In this document: one piece after another, positions 34,702 through 45,470 of the stretch
Position numbering within the stretch: position 1 is the first letter of the stretch
Layout of the letters: every line of letters starts with the position of its first letter
Assembly (NCBI GenBank): GCA_029552545.1
Contig: JAKPDO010000047.1
Coordinates: forward strand, 110,042 to 174,041
Direction: 5' to 3'
DNA: 64,000 nt
DNA from: Planctomycetota bacterium
GTDB lineage: Bacteria; Planctomycetota; Phycisphaerae; Sedimentisphaerales; Anaerohalosphaeraceae
Notes under the pieces: model-generated
Databases searched by the model: none
The model's input: the letters and a program-made list of their open reading frames with translations, nothing else
Told to the model about the DNA's origin: nothing
Program-made: the position numbers and the translations under genes

Positions 34702-37700
34702 GTGTCAACAACTGACAAGTTCAAAAAAGGATATCTGCCTTGGTTCTGCATGCTTGCATTGACGATGATCTTGACCGGTTTTGCCCTGCAGTCCGTCTTC
34801 GCCGAAACACTCACGGAAAAACAATCCAAACAAAAACGGGCGGAAGAATACATCCGCGTCGCGCAGGAGCAAATCAAACGCGGCCTGTATCAATCCGCCG
34901 AGACGCTCCTCAAAGAAATTCGTGACAATTATGCTCCTTATCTGACAGATTCCCAGATTGCAGCGGTTGAAGCCCTCTCCAAACAGACGGCCGAAGCCCT
35001 CGAAGCCCGCCGCAGAATCCCGGACATAATCAAACAGGCCGAAGAGTTGTCCGCCTCCGGACAGCATCAGCAGGCCATAACCCTTCTGAACGGGGTGCTG
35101 GCCAGCCCGTATCTGTCTGAAAAAGAACGCTCCACTATCCAGGGGATTCTTCAAAACATACAAGCCAATCTCTCTGCTGAACGGGCTCGAATCCAGGCCG
35201 TTTATGACCAGGCTGTTGAGGATTACAAGCAAAAGAATTATGAAAAAGCCAAGGCCGGTTTTATGCAGGCGGCTCAGTCCGGCATTGAGGTCACCGGTTC
35301 CATTTCGCCGATGGACTATCTGAAAATGATTGACCAGCTCCAGCAAACCCCGCCCCCTGCACAGTCGGCGGCACCAGCGGAGCCCGCCCTAAAACCGGAA
35401 GAACAGATTGAAGTCGAAATTATGCAGATGGTCCCGGAAAAACCGGCTCCGGCCGAACCGTCGGCGGAAGAAAAACCCGCGGTTTCCCCGGCTCCTGCCG
35501 AAGCTCCTGCGGCACCCCTGCCCGAACCCAATGAAGCACCGAAAACCGAGCCGGCTGCCCTTACACCCGCACCGAACGAACCGGCCCAGGCAGCACCCTC
35601 GGCAACAACAGATTCCTATCTGAACGAAGTTCTGCGAAAGCAATCCGTCCAAATCGGATACGTTACTGCGATTGTTCAGGATGCCTTAGCCAAGGCCGAC
35701 CAATCGTTAGCTCAAAAAGACTTTACCCAGGCCCGTCAGTCTCTTCGAAGGGCCTTTGCCGCTATTGAAACCAATAAACTTCTGCTCGGCGATGAATTAT
35801 ACAAAAGTTTCCAGCTCCAGCTGGCTCAAAAGGAAGAAGAAGTCAACCGCAATCAGGATGCTTTTACAGCCGCGCAGCAGCAGCAGCAGGAACAGCAGGC
35901 CCGTCAGTTAGCTGAACAAAACCGAACGGAAATGGAACAGCGGCGGGCCAAAGCCATTGCCGATTTTATGCAGAGGGCGTATGCATTTCTGGATGAGCAG
36001 CGGTATGAAGAAGCCCTCGGACAGCTGGAGCAGCTGCTGGCCGTGGACCCGCTCAACCAAAACGCCTTAATCCTGAAGAAGACTCTCGAAGACACCGTCC
36101 GATGGAGAGAACAGCGGGCCATTCAGGAAGAGTCGCAAAAAGAGGAACTGCGGCTGCTTCTGGAAGCGGACCGACGCTCCATCCCCTACTACAACGAAAT
36201 CACCTATCCGAAAAACTGGAAGGAAATCGCCGCCCGGCGGGAAGCTGCAGAAAAAGAAGACCTTGACCCCAAAACCACAGCTGTAGAAAAACAGCTCGAA
36301 ACCGTCGTGGATTTGTCCGGCTCCATCACAGAGGAAACCACCTTCGAGGAAGCGATTGAGATTTTGCGAAATGCCGTGGACCCGGCCCTGCGCATTACTC
36401 CCATCTGGGCGAATCTGGTTGATACGGCCTTCGTTCAGCGGGAGAATCCCCTGAACATTCCGGGGGCCAGCATGCAGGGAATCACGCTCAAGATGGCTCT
36501 GGAGCTGGTTATTAATGCCGTCAATGCCAGCGCGATTTCCGAAATCGGCTATATGATTAAAGAAGGCGTGATTATTATCGCGACTCTCGAATACCTCGAT
36601 ACAAACGTCACAAACCGCTACTTCCACAAAATCTATGATATTTCTGAACTGCTCAGCCCGCCTGCCAACTTCGATGAATACAACAGCGGCGGCTGGGGCG
36701 GAGCCGGCGGCGGCGGGACAAGCGGCGGTGGGACAGGCGGCGGCGGCAGTAGCCGAAGCGGCGGCATGGGAGGCGGTATGGGCGGGGGTATGGGAGGCAT
36801 GGGCGGCGGCATGATGGGCGGCGGCATGATGGGCGGTGGCATGATGGGCGGTGGGATGATGGGAGGAGGCATGATGGGAGGAGGTATGGGCGGAATGGGA
36901 GGAGGCATGATGGGCGGGATGATGATGACCGGTATGAGCGGAAACTGGCGAGGGGAAATCCGAGCCATCGAAATTATTTACCTGCTCCAGCAGACGGTCC
37001 GTCCTCTCAGCTGGTATCTGGAAGGCGGCGAAGGGCGCGTCTGGCAGTACAACGCCCGAAAGCTGATTGTTTATCAAACCGCCGATGTACACAAAGAAGT
37101 CGAAGAGTTTCTCAAAAAGCTCAAAGAAGGGATTGGAGATCAGGTCGCTATCGAGGCCCGTTTCCTCCTCGTGGATGAAAACTTCCTCGAAGAAATCGGC
37201 TTTGATATGGACATTGCCAAATGGAAAATCGGCGGCCAGTTCGGCGGCGGTTCTGGCGAGATCCAGAATATCAACCAGGATTCCATCAATCTGGCCAGGC
37301 CGAAATCAACCTTTATCCCATCCAGCTTAGGGGATGCGACAACAACAGGAACACCGCTGCGTTCTTCCCTGGATATGGAATTCAGCTGGGGGGATACTCT
37401 TGATAACCTGCAGGTGGAGTTCCTGATTCGCGCCACCCAGATGCACCGGAATACGAAGTCTCTGTCGGCTCCGAAGGCCATGGTCATGAACGGTGAATCG
37501 GCCAACATTGAAGTCATTACCGAGCGCAGAATCAAAACCGATGCCAGCTTTACAACAGAGACGCTGACAACTTTGGCCGGGACCGACCGAACCGTGGCTT
37601 ACTTTGAACACGACATTGAAGATTTCGACACCGGTGTGCGGCTCAACATTATGCCTACAATCACCGAAGACAAAAAGTATGTTCTCCTTCGCATTATTAC

Positions 37701-38064
37701 TTACATGGACATGCTCACCAATTTGGAGACAGACACGGCCGTGGGTCTGATGCCTACGCAGGAAGGCAGCAGCAAAATCGTCACGGAAGACTACAGTCTG
37801 CCGACGATTCAGACCTCTTCCATTGAAACCCGCGTCTCTGTACCGGACCGCGGAACGGTCCTGCTGGGCGGTCTGACCATGACGGGCGAGTATGAAATTG
37901 AAGCGGGCGTTCCCGCTTTGAGCAAATTGCCGATTCTCGGACGGCTCTTCTCCAATCGAAGCACGGTCAAGGATAAGTCGATCCTTCTGATTCTCGTCAA
38001 ACCGACCATTGTGCTTCGTGAGGAGGCCGAACAAGATGCCGTGGCATCCTTGAAGCCGTTCTAA
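34702..38064 (+). CDS. Large secretin-domain protein with helical repeats and Gly/Met-rich insert
   Basis: About 1120 residues from the GTG at 34702, chosen because GGAGGT lies 5 bases before it; an in-frame ATG at 34687 precedes that site. A signal peptide (MLALTMILTGFALQSVFA) is followed by TPR-like helices (about 30-215), a Pro/Ala/Glu-rich linker (about 215-305), more helical repeats with Q-rich stretches, an STN-like region (VVDLSGSITEETTFEEAIEILRN), a Gly/Met-rich repeat (about 663-747) and a secretin core (VAIEARFLLVDENFLEEIGFD, SVPDRGTVLLGGLTMTGEYE, VPALSKLPILGRLF, ILLILVKPTIV). It is presumably an outer-membrane channel distinct from the 7.4-9.1 kb secretin. No secretion partners lie beside it. 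Confidence 0.87.
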   Translation: MSTTDKFKKGYLPWFCMLALTMILTGFALQSVFAETLTEKQSKQKRAEEYIRVAQEQIKRGLYQSAETLLKEIRDNYAPYLTDSQIAAVEALSKQTAEALEARRRIPDIIKQAEELSASGQHQQAITLLNGVLASPYLSEKERSTIQGILQNIQANLSAERARIQAVYDQAVEDYKQKNYEKAKAGFMQAAQSGIEVTGSISPMDYLKMIDQLQQTPPPAQSAAPAEPALKPEEQIEVEIMQMVPEKPAPAEPSAEEKPAVSPAPAEAPAAPLPEPNEAPKTEPAALTPAPNEPAQAAPSATTDSYLNEVLRKQSVQIGYVTAIVQDALAKADQSLAQKDFTQARQSLRRAFAAIETNKLLLGDELYKSFQLQLAQKEEEVNRNQDAFTAAQQQQQEQQARQLAEQNRTEMEQRRAKAIADFMQRAYAFLDEQRYEEALGQLEQLLAVDPLNQNALILKKTLEDTVRWREQRAIQEESQKEELRLLLEADRRSIPYYNEITYPKNWKEIAARREAAEKEDLDPKTTAVEKQLETVVDLSGSITEETTFEEAIEILRNAVDPALRITPIWANLVDTAFVQRENPLNIPGASMQGITLKMALELVINAVNASAISEIGYMIKEGVIIIATLEYLDTNVTNRYFHKIYDISELLSPPANFDEYNSGGWGGAGGGGTSGGGTGGGGSSRSGGMGGGMGGGMGGMGGGMMGGGMMGGGMMGGGMMGGGMMGGGMGGMGGGMMGGMMMTGMSGNWRGEIRAIEIIYLLQQTVRPLSWYLEGGEGRVWQYNARKLIVYQTADVHKEVEEFLKKLKEGIGDQVAIEARFLLVDENFLEEIGFDMDIAKWKIGGQFGGGSGEIQNINQDSINLARPKSTFIPSSLGDATTTGTPLRSSLDMEFSWGDTLDNLQVEFLIRATQMHRNTKSLSAPKAMVMNGESANIEVITERRIKTDASFTTETLTTLAGTDRTVAYFEHDIEDFDTGVRLNIMPTITEDKKYVLLRIITYMDMLTNLETDTAVGLMPTQEGSSKIVTEDYSLPTIQTSSIETRVSVPDRGTVLLGGLTMTGEYEIEAGVPALSKLPILGRLFSNRSTVKDKSILLILVKPTIVLREEAEQDAVASLKPF
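36688..36942 (+). repeat. Gly/Met-rich repeat within the large secretin
   Basis: Roughly 85 codons of nearly pure Gly and Met, starting with GGWGGAGGGG and GGTGGGGSS units and continuing with about five successive GGGMM repeats encoded by near-identical 15-base units, then GGMGG variants. It lies between the N-terminal modules and the secretin core. The DNA is internally repetitive, so its copy number could vary. Confidence 0.95.
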
Positions 38065-38083
38065 ACGGAGATTTCCGGAAATC

Positions 38084-38115
38084 AAAAGGGCACGCAGCAT
38101 GCGTGCCCTTTTTTT
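38084..38115. terminator. Bidirectional rho-independent terminator
   Basis: AAAAGGGCACGC pairs with GCGTGCCCTTTT around a four-base AGCA(T) loop, followed by seven T on the plus strand and preceded by an A-tract that serves the minus strand. It lies between the convergent large secretin gene (ends 38064) and the chorismate synthase-like gene (ends 38139) and can terminate both. Confidence 0.88.
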
Positions 38116-38138
38116 ATGCCCTTTTCCCGGAAAGCGGA

Positions 38139-39470
38139 CTATGAATAGGCCCGTTCCTTGACCTGCTGATATCCCAGATGGGCCATCAGGTGGTCCAGAA
38201 TCACCATCGCCGTATAGTTTTCCGCCACCGGCCATATCCGACCGACAATGGTCGGGTCTCTGCGGGTAATGGCTGCCAAAGTCTTGTTTTCAAGCGTATA
38301 TTTATCAATCGTATGCTGCTGCTTATCAATCGTGGGGGTCGGCTTGACGGCCAGCCGCACTACAATATCCTGCCCCGTAGAAAGTCCGCCGGTAATCCCG
38401 CCGGCGTTATTGGAGTCAAAAACAACCTTCCCATTTACGCTTCGCATCGGGTCATTGCTTTGAGAACCGGTCATATTTTTAACGGCAAATCCGGCTCCAA
38501 CCTCCACACCTTTGACGGCGCCAATGCCGAGCATGCGTCCCAGCTCCGCATCCAGTTTGTAAAAAACCGGCTCCCCGAGCCCCACCGGCACGCCCGTTAC
38601 CCGCACCTCCACTACTCCTCCCGACGAATCGCCGGTCCGGGTAATCTTATTGCAGGCCTCCAGCATGGCTTCCGCTGTCTTGATATCCGGACAGTTAACA
38701 ACAGGATGAACCCCATACCGCTCTGCTATTTCAGCCGGCGACAGATGCGGTGCCTTAGCCCGTATTTGATCGATTTCCTGCTCAATCTGGGCAAAAATCT
38801 TCATCTTTTCCAAAAAACGCATTTCAGGAGTAATTCGTTTCTTGACATAAATCTCCTGATAAAACGGGTCCGTATCGTGGCGCATCCTCTTGTAGCGTTC
38901 GGTATAGTCAAACACAGCATCAGAATCCATCTGAGGACAGGACACCCCTGCCGCTTCTTTGATAAATGAAAAAACGCGGATTCCAAACCGTTTGAGGACC
39001 TGCTTGGCTGTATAACCGGCTGCCACAATAGTCGAAGTATAGCGTCCGCTGAAAATACCGGCCCCAATTGCATCATCATCCGGCCCATATTTCATAAAAG
39101 ATGCATACGATGCATGCCCGGGACGCGGAGTCCGATTGGTATCCTGATATTGTTTTATATGAATGAAATGACGGTCCAAATTGGGGATTAAAATTGTCAG
39201 GGGCGTCCCGTTGGTATGATTGCGGTTGCCCGCATTTTCGATTGTATCTGCCGCATTCACCCCTGTATAAATGACCGGCAAATCCGGCTCTTTTCTGGGG
39301 CTGGACAGTTCGTCAGCACCCGGCTTTCGAAGCAGCAAATCCCCATAGATTTCCTGTTCTGTAAACACCATCCCCGGCGGCAACCCCTGCACGATCGCCG
39401 TTAGACCTTCCTGATAGGAACCGCCGGCTACAGTAACCTGAAAAAACCGGCCGATGTGGCAGCCAATCAT
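38139..39470 (-). CDS. Chorismate synthase-like protein, divergent
   Basis: 443 residues, longer than ordinary AroC (about 350-390) because of an insertion around residues 170-235 (FSFIKEAAGVSCPQ through LEKMKIFAQIEQEIDQIRAK). Family hallmarks remain: RPGHASYASFMKYG, GDSSGGVVEVRVTGVPVGLGEPVFYKLDAELG, IGAVKGVEVGAGF, SNNAGGITGGLSTG, KPTPTI and the C-terminal VAENYTAMVILDHLM. However, TFGESHG at the N-terminus is VAGGSYQ here (His replaced by Tyr19), SARET is altered to FSGRYTST, and GRHDP reads RRDP. Either a divergent true AroC or a paralogue with another activity. GGAGACG precedes the ATG. It is divergent from the Rrf2-MetY gene and not beside shikimate genes. Confidence 0.75.
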   Translation of the reverse strand: MIGCHIGRFFQVTVAGGSYQEGLTAIVQGLPPGMVFTEQEIYGDLLLRKPGADELSSPRKEPDLPVIYTGVNAADTIENAGNRNHTNGTPLTILIPNLDRHFIHIKQYQDTNRTPRPGHASYASFMKYGPDDDAIGAGIFSGRYTSTIVAAGYTAKQVLKRFGIRVFSFIKEAAGVSCPQMDSDAVFDYTERYKRMRHDTDPFYQEIYVKKRITPEMRFLEKMKIFAQIEQEIDQIRAKAPHLSPAEIAERYGVHPVVNCPDIKTAEAMLEACNKITRTGDSSGGVVEVRVTGVPVGLGEPVFYKLDAELGRMLGIGAVKGVEVGAGFAVKNMTGSQSNDPMRSVNGKVVFDSNNAGGITGGLSTGQDIVVRLAVKPTPTIDKQQHTIDKYTLENKTLAAITRRDPTIVGRIWPVAENYTAMVILDHLMAHLGYQQVKERAYS

Positions 39471-39561
39471 AATCGTCTCCTAAAAGTGTTTCTATAAATC
39501 GAATCGGAGGTTTTTTATCAAATTAACTTCTGCGTTTCAATAAAAATGTGATATTTTGCCC

Positions 39562-39589
39562 TTGACAAAACATAAATGGGCAGTATTTT
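39562..39589 (+). promoter_or_regulatory. Candidate promoter and repeat region for the Rrf2-MetY gene
   Basis: TTGACA (39562-39567), 16-base spacer, TATTTT (39584-39589). About 10-25 bases downstream, two TAGTAG units stand as direct repeats nine bases apart (39598-39612) in an AT-rich tract, where an Rrf2 protein could bind to autoregulate. The -10 match is weak. Confidence 0.45.
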
Positions 39590-39612
39590 TATATGATTAG
39601 TAGGAATAGTAG

Positions 39613-41400
<1,788 letters not shown>

Positions 41401-41825
41401 ATTTACGGATTGTCCTGTTGTTCCTCTTTTCTGCCGGATGACTTGTCAAAACCTACAGGGTTCGCCTGATTGAACGACAAAGACAGAAAATACAGAAGCA
41501 GCAATAAATACGAAAGACCTATTCCTGCAGGAACCGCAAACATTCCTTATCCTCTCTTGTCGCCTTTGGTTGAACGTGATTATTATAACGGCAAATTGAC
41601 AAGAGAAAGATAAAAAAATATTTAATATATATTTATTGTCCCTATAATAGGTCTTATATAGCCATATTATCTCCGCCTTCTTTGCTTTGTCCGCATAGAT
41701 TCTTTCGGAAAGCCCGAAAAACCGTTGCCTGAGCGAAGAGGAAATGATATAAAGTTGGTTTTCTTTTACGATGGGACTTTCGATTTCCCTCTGTTGGACT
41801 TTTATATCTGAATGGAGAAACCCTT
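41401..41825 (+). promoter_or_regulatory. Intergenic region and presumed leader of the PFOR gene
   Basis: 425 bases without a supported gene. It holds a TTGACA at 41596-41601 with a TATTTA 17 bases later, then a very AT-rich tract and a perfect TATAAT at 41643-41648. If that is the -10, the leader before nifJ is about 170 bases long. The leader contains short complementary pieces (for example CGGAAAGCC and GAAAAACCG) but no fold I can name as a known riboswitch. No terminator for the upstream gene is evident. Confidence 0.4.
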
Positions 41826-44800
41826 ATGGCACGAAAAATGGTTACCATAGACGGCAATACAGCCGTTGCCCACGTAGCCCACGCTACCAACGAAGTGATT
41901 GCGATTTATCCGATTACCCCCAGTTCCCCGATGGGAGAAATGTCTGACGCCAAAACCGCCGCCGGTCAGCGAAATATCTGGGGGACAATTCCTTCCGTCA
42001 CGGAAATGCAGTCAGAAGGCGGAGCGGCCGGTGCCGTCCATGGGGCTTTGCTGGCAGGAGCGTTAACAACTACATTCACTGCCTCTCAGGGACTCCTGCT
42101 GATGATTCCAAATATGTACAAAATCGCCGGAGAACTCCTGCCGACCGTATTCCACGTATCGGCCCGTTCGCTGGCCTGTCAGGCCCTGAGTATTTTCGGG
42201 GACCACTCGGACGTGATGGCCGTGCGGCAAACGGGGTTTGCCCTCCTGGCTTCCTCCAATGTCCAAGAAGTGATGGATATGGCTCTCATTGCTCAGCAGG
42301 CCACGCTGGCCAGCCGAGTCCCCTTCCTGCATTTCTTTGACGGCTTCCGAACCAGTCACGAAGTTCAAAAAGTCGAAGAACTGACCTTTGAGGATATGCG
42401 GGCAATGATTGATGACAAACTGGTAGCAGCCCACAAAGCCCGCGCCCTCAATCCGGACCGCCCGATGATCAGCGGTACCGCTCAAAACCCCGATGTCTAC
42501 TTCCAGGGACGGGAAACCGTCAACCCGTTCTATCTGGCCTGCCCGGAAATCGTCCAGCAAACCATGGACAAGTTCGCCAAAATCGTCGGCCGGCAGTATC
42601 ATCTTTTCGACTATATCGGAGCCCCCGATGCGGAAAAGGTCATTGTGATTATGTGCTCCGGTGCCGACGTGGTACACGAAACGGTTGATTATCTGAACAG
42701 CAAAGGACAAAAAGTCGGCGTGTTGAAAGTTCGGCTTTATCGGCCCTTCAGCAGCAAACATTTCGTTCAGGCCCTTCCGAAAACCGTGAAAAAAATTGCT
42801 GTTTTAGACCGCACAAAAGAACCCGGTTCCATCGGCGAACCGCTTTATTTGGATGTCCGCACGGCCGTTGGGGAAGGAATGTCCGAAGGGTGGGCACCGT
42901 TTAAGGATTATCCCAAAATTATCGGCGGACGCTACGGTCTGGGCTCCAAAGATTTCACCCCCGCAATGGTCAAAGCCGTCTTCGACAATCTGGATGCCGC
43001 ACAGCCGAAAAATCACTTCACTGTCGGCATTACGGACGACGTCTGCCGGACGAGTCTGGAAGTCGACGAATCCTTTGACATCGGCGGCCGAACCTTTACA
43101 GGAATGTTCTACGGACTGGGGTCTGACGGAACGGTCGGAGCCAACAAGAACAGCATCAAAATCATCGGCGAAGAAACCCCGAATTACGCTCAAGGCTATT
43201 TCGTCTATGACTCCAAAAAAGCCGGGGCCGTTACGGTATCGCATCTGCGGTTTGGTCCCGATCCCATTCGCAGCCCGTATCTCATCAGCCGGGCGGACTT
43301 TGTGGCCTGTCACAATCCGAGCTTTCTCGAAAAATACGATATGCTGTCGAATCTGAAGCCCGGCGGAACCTTCCTGCTGACCAGCAGTCACGGCCCCGAC
43401 AAAGTCTGGGATACCCTGCCCTACGAGGTTCAGCAGCAAATCATTGACAAGAAAATCAATTTCTATGTTATCGATGCCATCGGCATTGCCGAACAGCTCG
43501 GGCTGGGCGGCCGCATCAATGTCATCATGCAGACGGCTTTCTTCAAAATCAGCAATGTTATTGATATTCAGCAAGCGGTAACGGCGATTAAGGATGCCAT
43601 CAAAAAGACCTACGGCAAAAAAGGTGAAAAAATCGTACAGATGAATAATGCCGCCGTGGACCAGGCCCTCGAAAAAGTTTACAAAGTCCAGGTGCCTTCG
43701 AAAGCCACCAGCAAGATTCGAATGGCCAAAATGGTGCCGGATGACGCCCCCGAATTCGTCCGCACTGTCACGGCAGAAATTATGGCCGGACGCGGCGACA
43801 AACTGCCTGTCAGCAAGATGCCCTGCGACGGCAAATTCCCCACAGGTACAACCCAATATGAAAAACGCAACATCGCCGTTCATATTCCGGTCTGGGAGCC
43901 GGACCTGTGCATTCAATGCGGCCAATGCTCTTTTGTCTGTCCTCACGCTGCCATTCGCATCAAAGCGTATGACCCCGGCTGCCTGAAAAATGCTCCGGCG
44001 GCCTTCAAGAGCATTGATGCCAAAGGCAAGGAGTTTGCCGGGATGAAATTTACCGTGCAGGTCGCCCCGGAAGACTGCACCGGATGCGAGGCCTGCGTCG
44101 TGAATTGCCCGGCGGTTGAACGTGATGCCAACAAACAGCCGACCGGACGGAAGGCCATCAATATGGCTCTTCAGGAACCCCTGCGGCTTCAGGAACGGGA
44201 AAACTTCCGCTTCTTCCTGTCTATTCCGAACACAGACCCGAAGAAATTCAAGCTGGCCTCCATCAAAGGCAGTCAGCTGGTTCCGCCGCTCTTTGAGTTC
44301 TCAGGGGCCTGTGCCGGCTGCGGCGAAACAGCCAACATCAAGCTGATCAGTCAGCTGTTCGGCGACCGGCTTTATATTGCCAACGCCACCGGCTGCTCCT
44401 CCATTTACGGCGGCAACCTTCCGACCACACCCTATACCAAACGTGCCGACGGACGCGGCCCAACCTGGAGCAACAGTCTTTTCGAAGACAATGCAGAATT
44501 CGGACTGGGGATGCGTCTGGCTATCAACAAAATGATGACCCACGCCCTCGAACTGCTGGAGAAGGCGGCTTCCGCCGGATGTGTCCGAAAAGAACTGGCG
44601 GAATCCCTCCAAGAAGGAATGAAAACCCAGGATACCCAGGAAGGCATCGAAGCCCAGCGGGCCCGTGTGGAAGAGCTGAAAACCGCCTGCCGTCAAAGCC
44701 GCTGTCCGGAATGTGAACGGCTTCTGACGGTAGCAGACTATCTTGTCCGCAGGAGTGTCTGGATTGTCGGCGGCGACGGATGGGCGTACGACATCGGCTA

Positions 44801-45401
44801 CGGCGGATTGGACCATGTCCTGGCCAGCGGTGAAAACGTCAATGTCCTGGTGCTGGACACAGAGGTTTATTCCAATACAGGCGGCCAGATGTCCAAATCG
44901 ACCCCATTGGGAGCTGTGGCACAGTTCGCTGCCGGCGGCAAACGTCTTCCCAAAAAAGACATGGGATTGATTGCCATGACCTACGGAAACATCTACGTGG
45001 CCTCCATCGCCATCGGAGCCAATCCCGCTCAAGCCGTCAGGGCTTTTGTGGAAGCTGAAAGTTATGACGGACCGTCTTTGATTCTTTCTTATTGCCATTG
45101 TATTGCCCACGGAATCGAGGATATGGGCCGCGGATATGAGGAACAGAAAAAGGCCGTTGCCTGCGGTCACTGGCCCTTATACCGGTTTGACCCGCGCCTG
45201 GCCCAGCAGGGCAAAAATCCGCTTCAGCTGGATTCCAAGGCCCCCACGCTGGACTTTGCCGAATATGCAAACGGGGAAAACCGTTTCCGCGTTCTCCAGA
45301 AAACCAAGCCGGAAATTGCCGAACGGCTCCTGGAAGAAGCTCGACGTTACGTCAAGCGGAAATACGCTCTCTACGAAAAGTTGTCGCAAATCGAATGCTG
45401 A
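41826..45401 (+). CDS. nifJ: Pyruvate:ferredoxin (flavodoxin) oxidoreductase
   Basis: 1191 residues, the full single-chain PFOR. Domain order: pyrimidine-binding N-terminal domain (ATNEVIAIYPITPSSPMGE, VTEMQSEGGAAGAVHGAL), transketolase C-like domain (about 260-390), gamma domain, two 4Fe-4S motifs (CIQCGQCSFVCPHA and CTGCEACVVNCP), a C-terminal TPP domain with CAGCGE, and GDGWAYDIGYGGLDHVL ... NTGGQMSKSTP for TPP/Mg binding. It oxidises pyruvate to acetyl-CoA and CO2 and reduces ferredoxin. GGAG precedes the ATG. A strong terminator follows, so the gene is monocistronic. It marks anaerobic metabolism; the oxygen-sensitive enzyme also fits the Fe-S theme of the Rrf2 gene next door. Confidence 0.97.
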   Translation: MARKMVTIDGNTAVAHVAHATNEVIAIYPITPSSPMGEMSDAKTAAGQRNIWGTIPSVTEMQSEGGAAGAVHGALLAGALTTTFTASQGLLLMIPNMYKIAGELLPTVFHVSARSLACQALSIFGDHSDVMAVRQTGFALLASSNVQEVMDMALIAQQATLASRVPFLHFFDGFRTSHEVQKVEELTFEDMRAMIDDKLVAAHKARALNPDRPMISGTAQNPDVYFQGRETVNPFYLACPEIVQQTMDKFAKIVGRQYHLFDYIGAPDAEKVIVIMCSGADVVHETVDYLNSKGQKVGVLKVRLYRPFSSKHFVQALPKTVKKIAVLDRTKEPGSIGEPLYLDVRTAVGEGMSEGWAPFKDYPKIIGGRYGLGSKDFTPAMVKAVFDNLDAAQPKNHFTVGITDDVCRTSLEVDESFDIGGRTFTGMFYGLGSDGTVGANKNSIKIIGEETPNYAQGYFVYDSKKAGAVTVSHLRFGPDPIRSPYLISRADFVACHNPSFLEKYDMLSNLKPGGTFLLTSSHGPDKVWDTLPYEVQQQIIDKKINFYVIDAIGIAEQLGLGGRINVIMQTAFFKISNVIDIQQAVTAIKDAIKKTYGKKGEKIVQMNNAAVDQALEKVYKVQVPSKATSKIRMAKMVPDDAPEFVRTVTAEIMAGRGDKLPVSKMPCDGKFPTGTTQYEKRNIAVHIPVWEPDLCIQCGQCSFVCPHAAIRIKAYDPGCLKNAPAAFKSIDAKGKEFAGMKFTVQVAPEDCTGCEACVVNCPAVERDANKQPTGRKAINMALQEPLRLQERENFRFFLSIPNTDPKKFKLASIKGSQLVPPLFEFSGACAGCGETANIKLISQLFGDRLYIANATGCSSIYGGNLPTTPYTKRADGRGPTWSNSLFEDNAEFGLGMRLAINKMMTHALELLEKAASAGCVRKELAESLQEGMKTQDTQEGIEAQRARVEELKTACRQSRCPECERLLTVADYLVRRSVWIVGGDGWAYDIGYGGLDHVLASGENVNVLVLDTEVYSNTGGQMSKSTPLGAVAQFAAGGKRLPKKDMGLIAMTYGNIYVASIAIGANPAQAVRAFVEAESYDGPSLILSYCHCIAHGIEDMGRGYEEQKKAVACGHWPLYRFDPRLAQQGKNPLQLDSKAPTLDFAEYANGENRFRVLQKTKPEIAERLLEEARRYVKRKYALYEKLSQIEC

Positions 45402-45409
45402 AAGGCACC

Positions 45410-45451
45410 AACAGGCGGTCTTGACAAAACAAGACCGCCTGTTCTTTCTTT
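45410..45451 (+). terminator. Rho-independent terminator after nifJ
   Basis: AACAGGCGGTCTTG (45410-45423) and CAAGACCGCCTGTT (45430-45443) form a perfect 14-base-pair stem with a six-base loop, followed by CTTTCTTT. It starts 8 bases past the stop codon and ends just before the next gene's ribosome-binding site. Confidence 0.92.
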
Positions 45452-45470
45452 GCAGCAAGAGGAACTGTTT

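Noticed and set aside
36067..37092. His/Ala/Ser-rich 341-residue minus-strand frame
   Set aside because: It is the antisense translation of the Gly/Met repeat of the large secretin.
41654..41890. 78-residue minus-strand frame in the nifJ leader
   Set aside because: No RBS or family resemblance, and it overlaps the start of nifJ.
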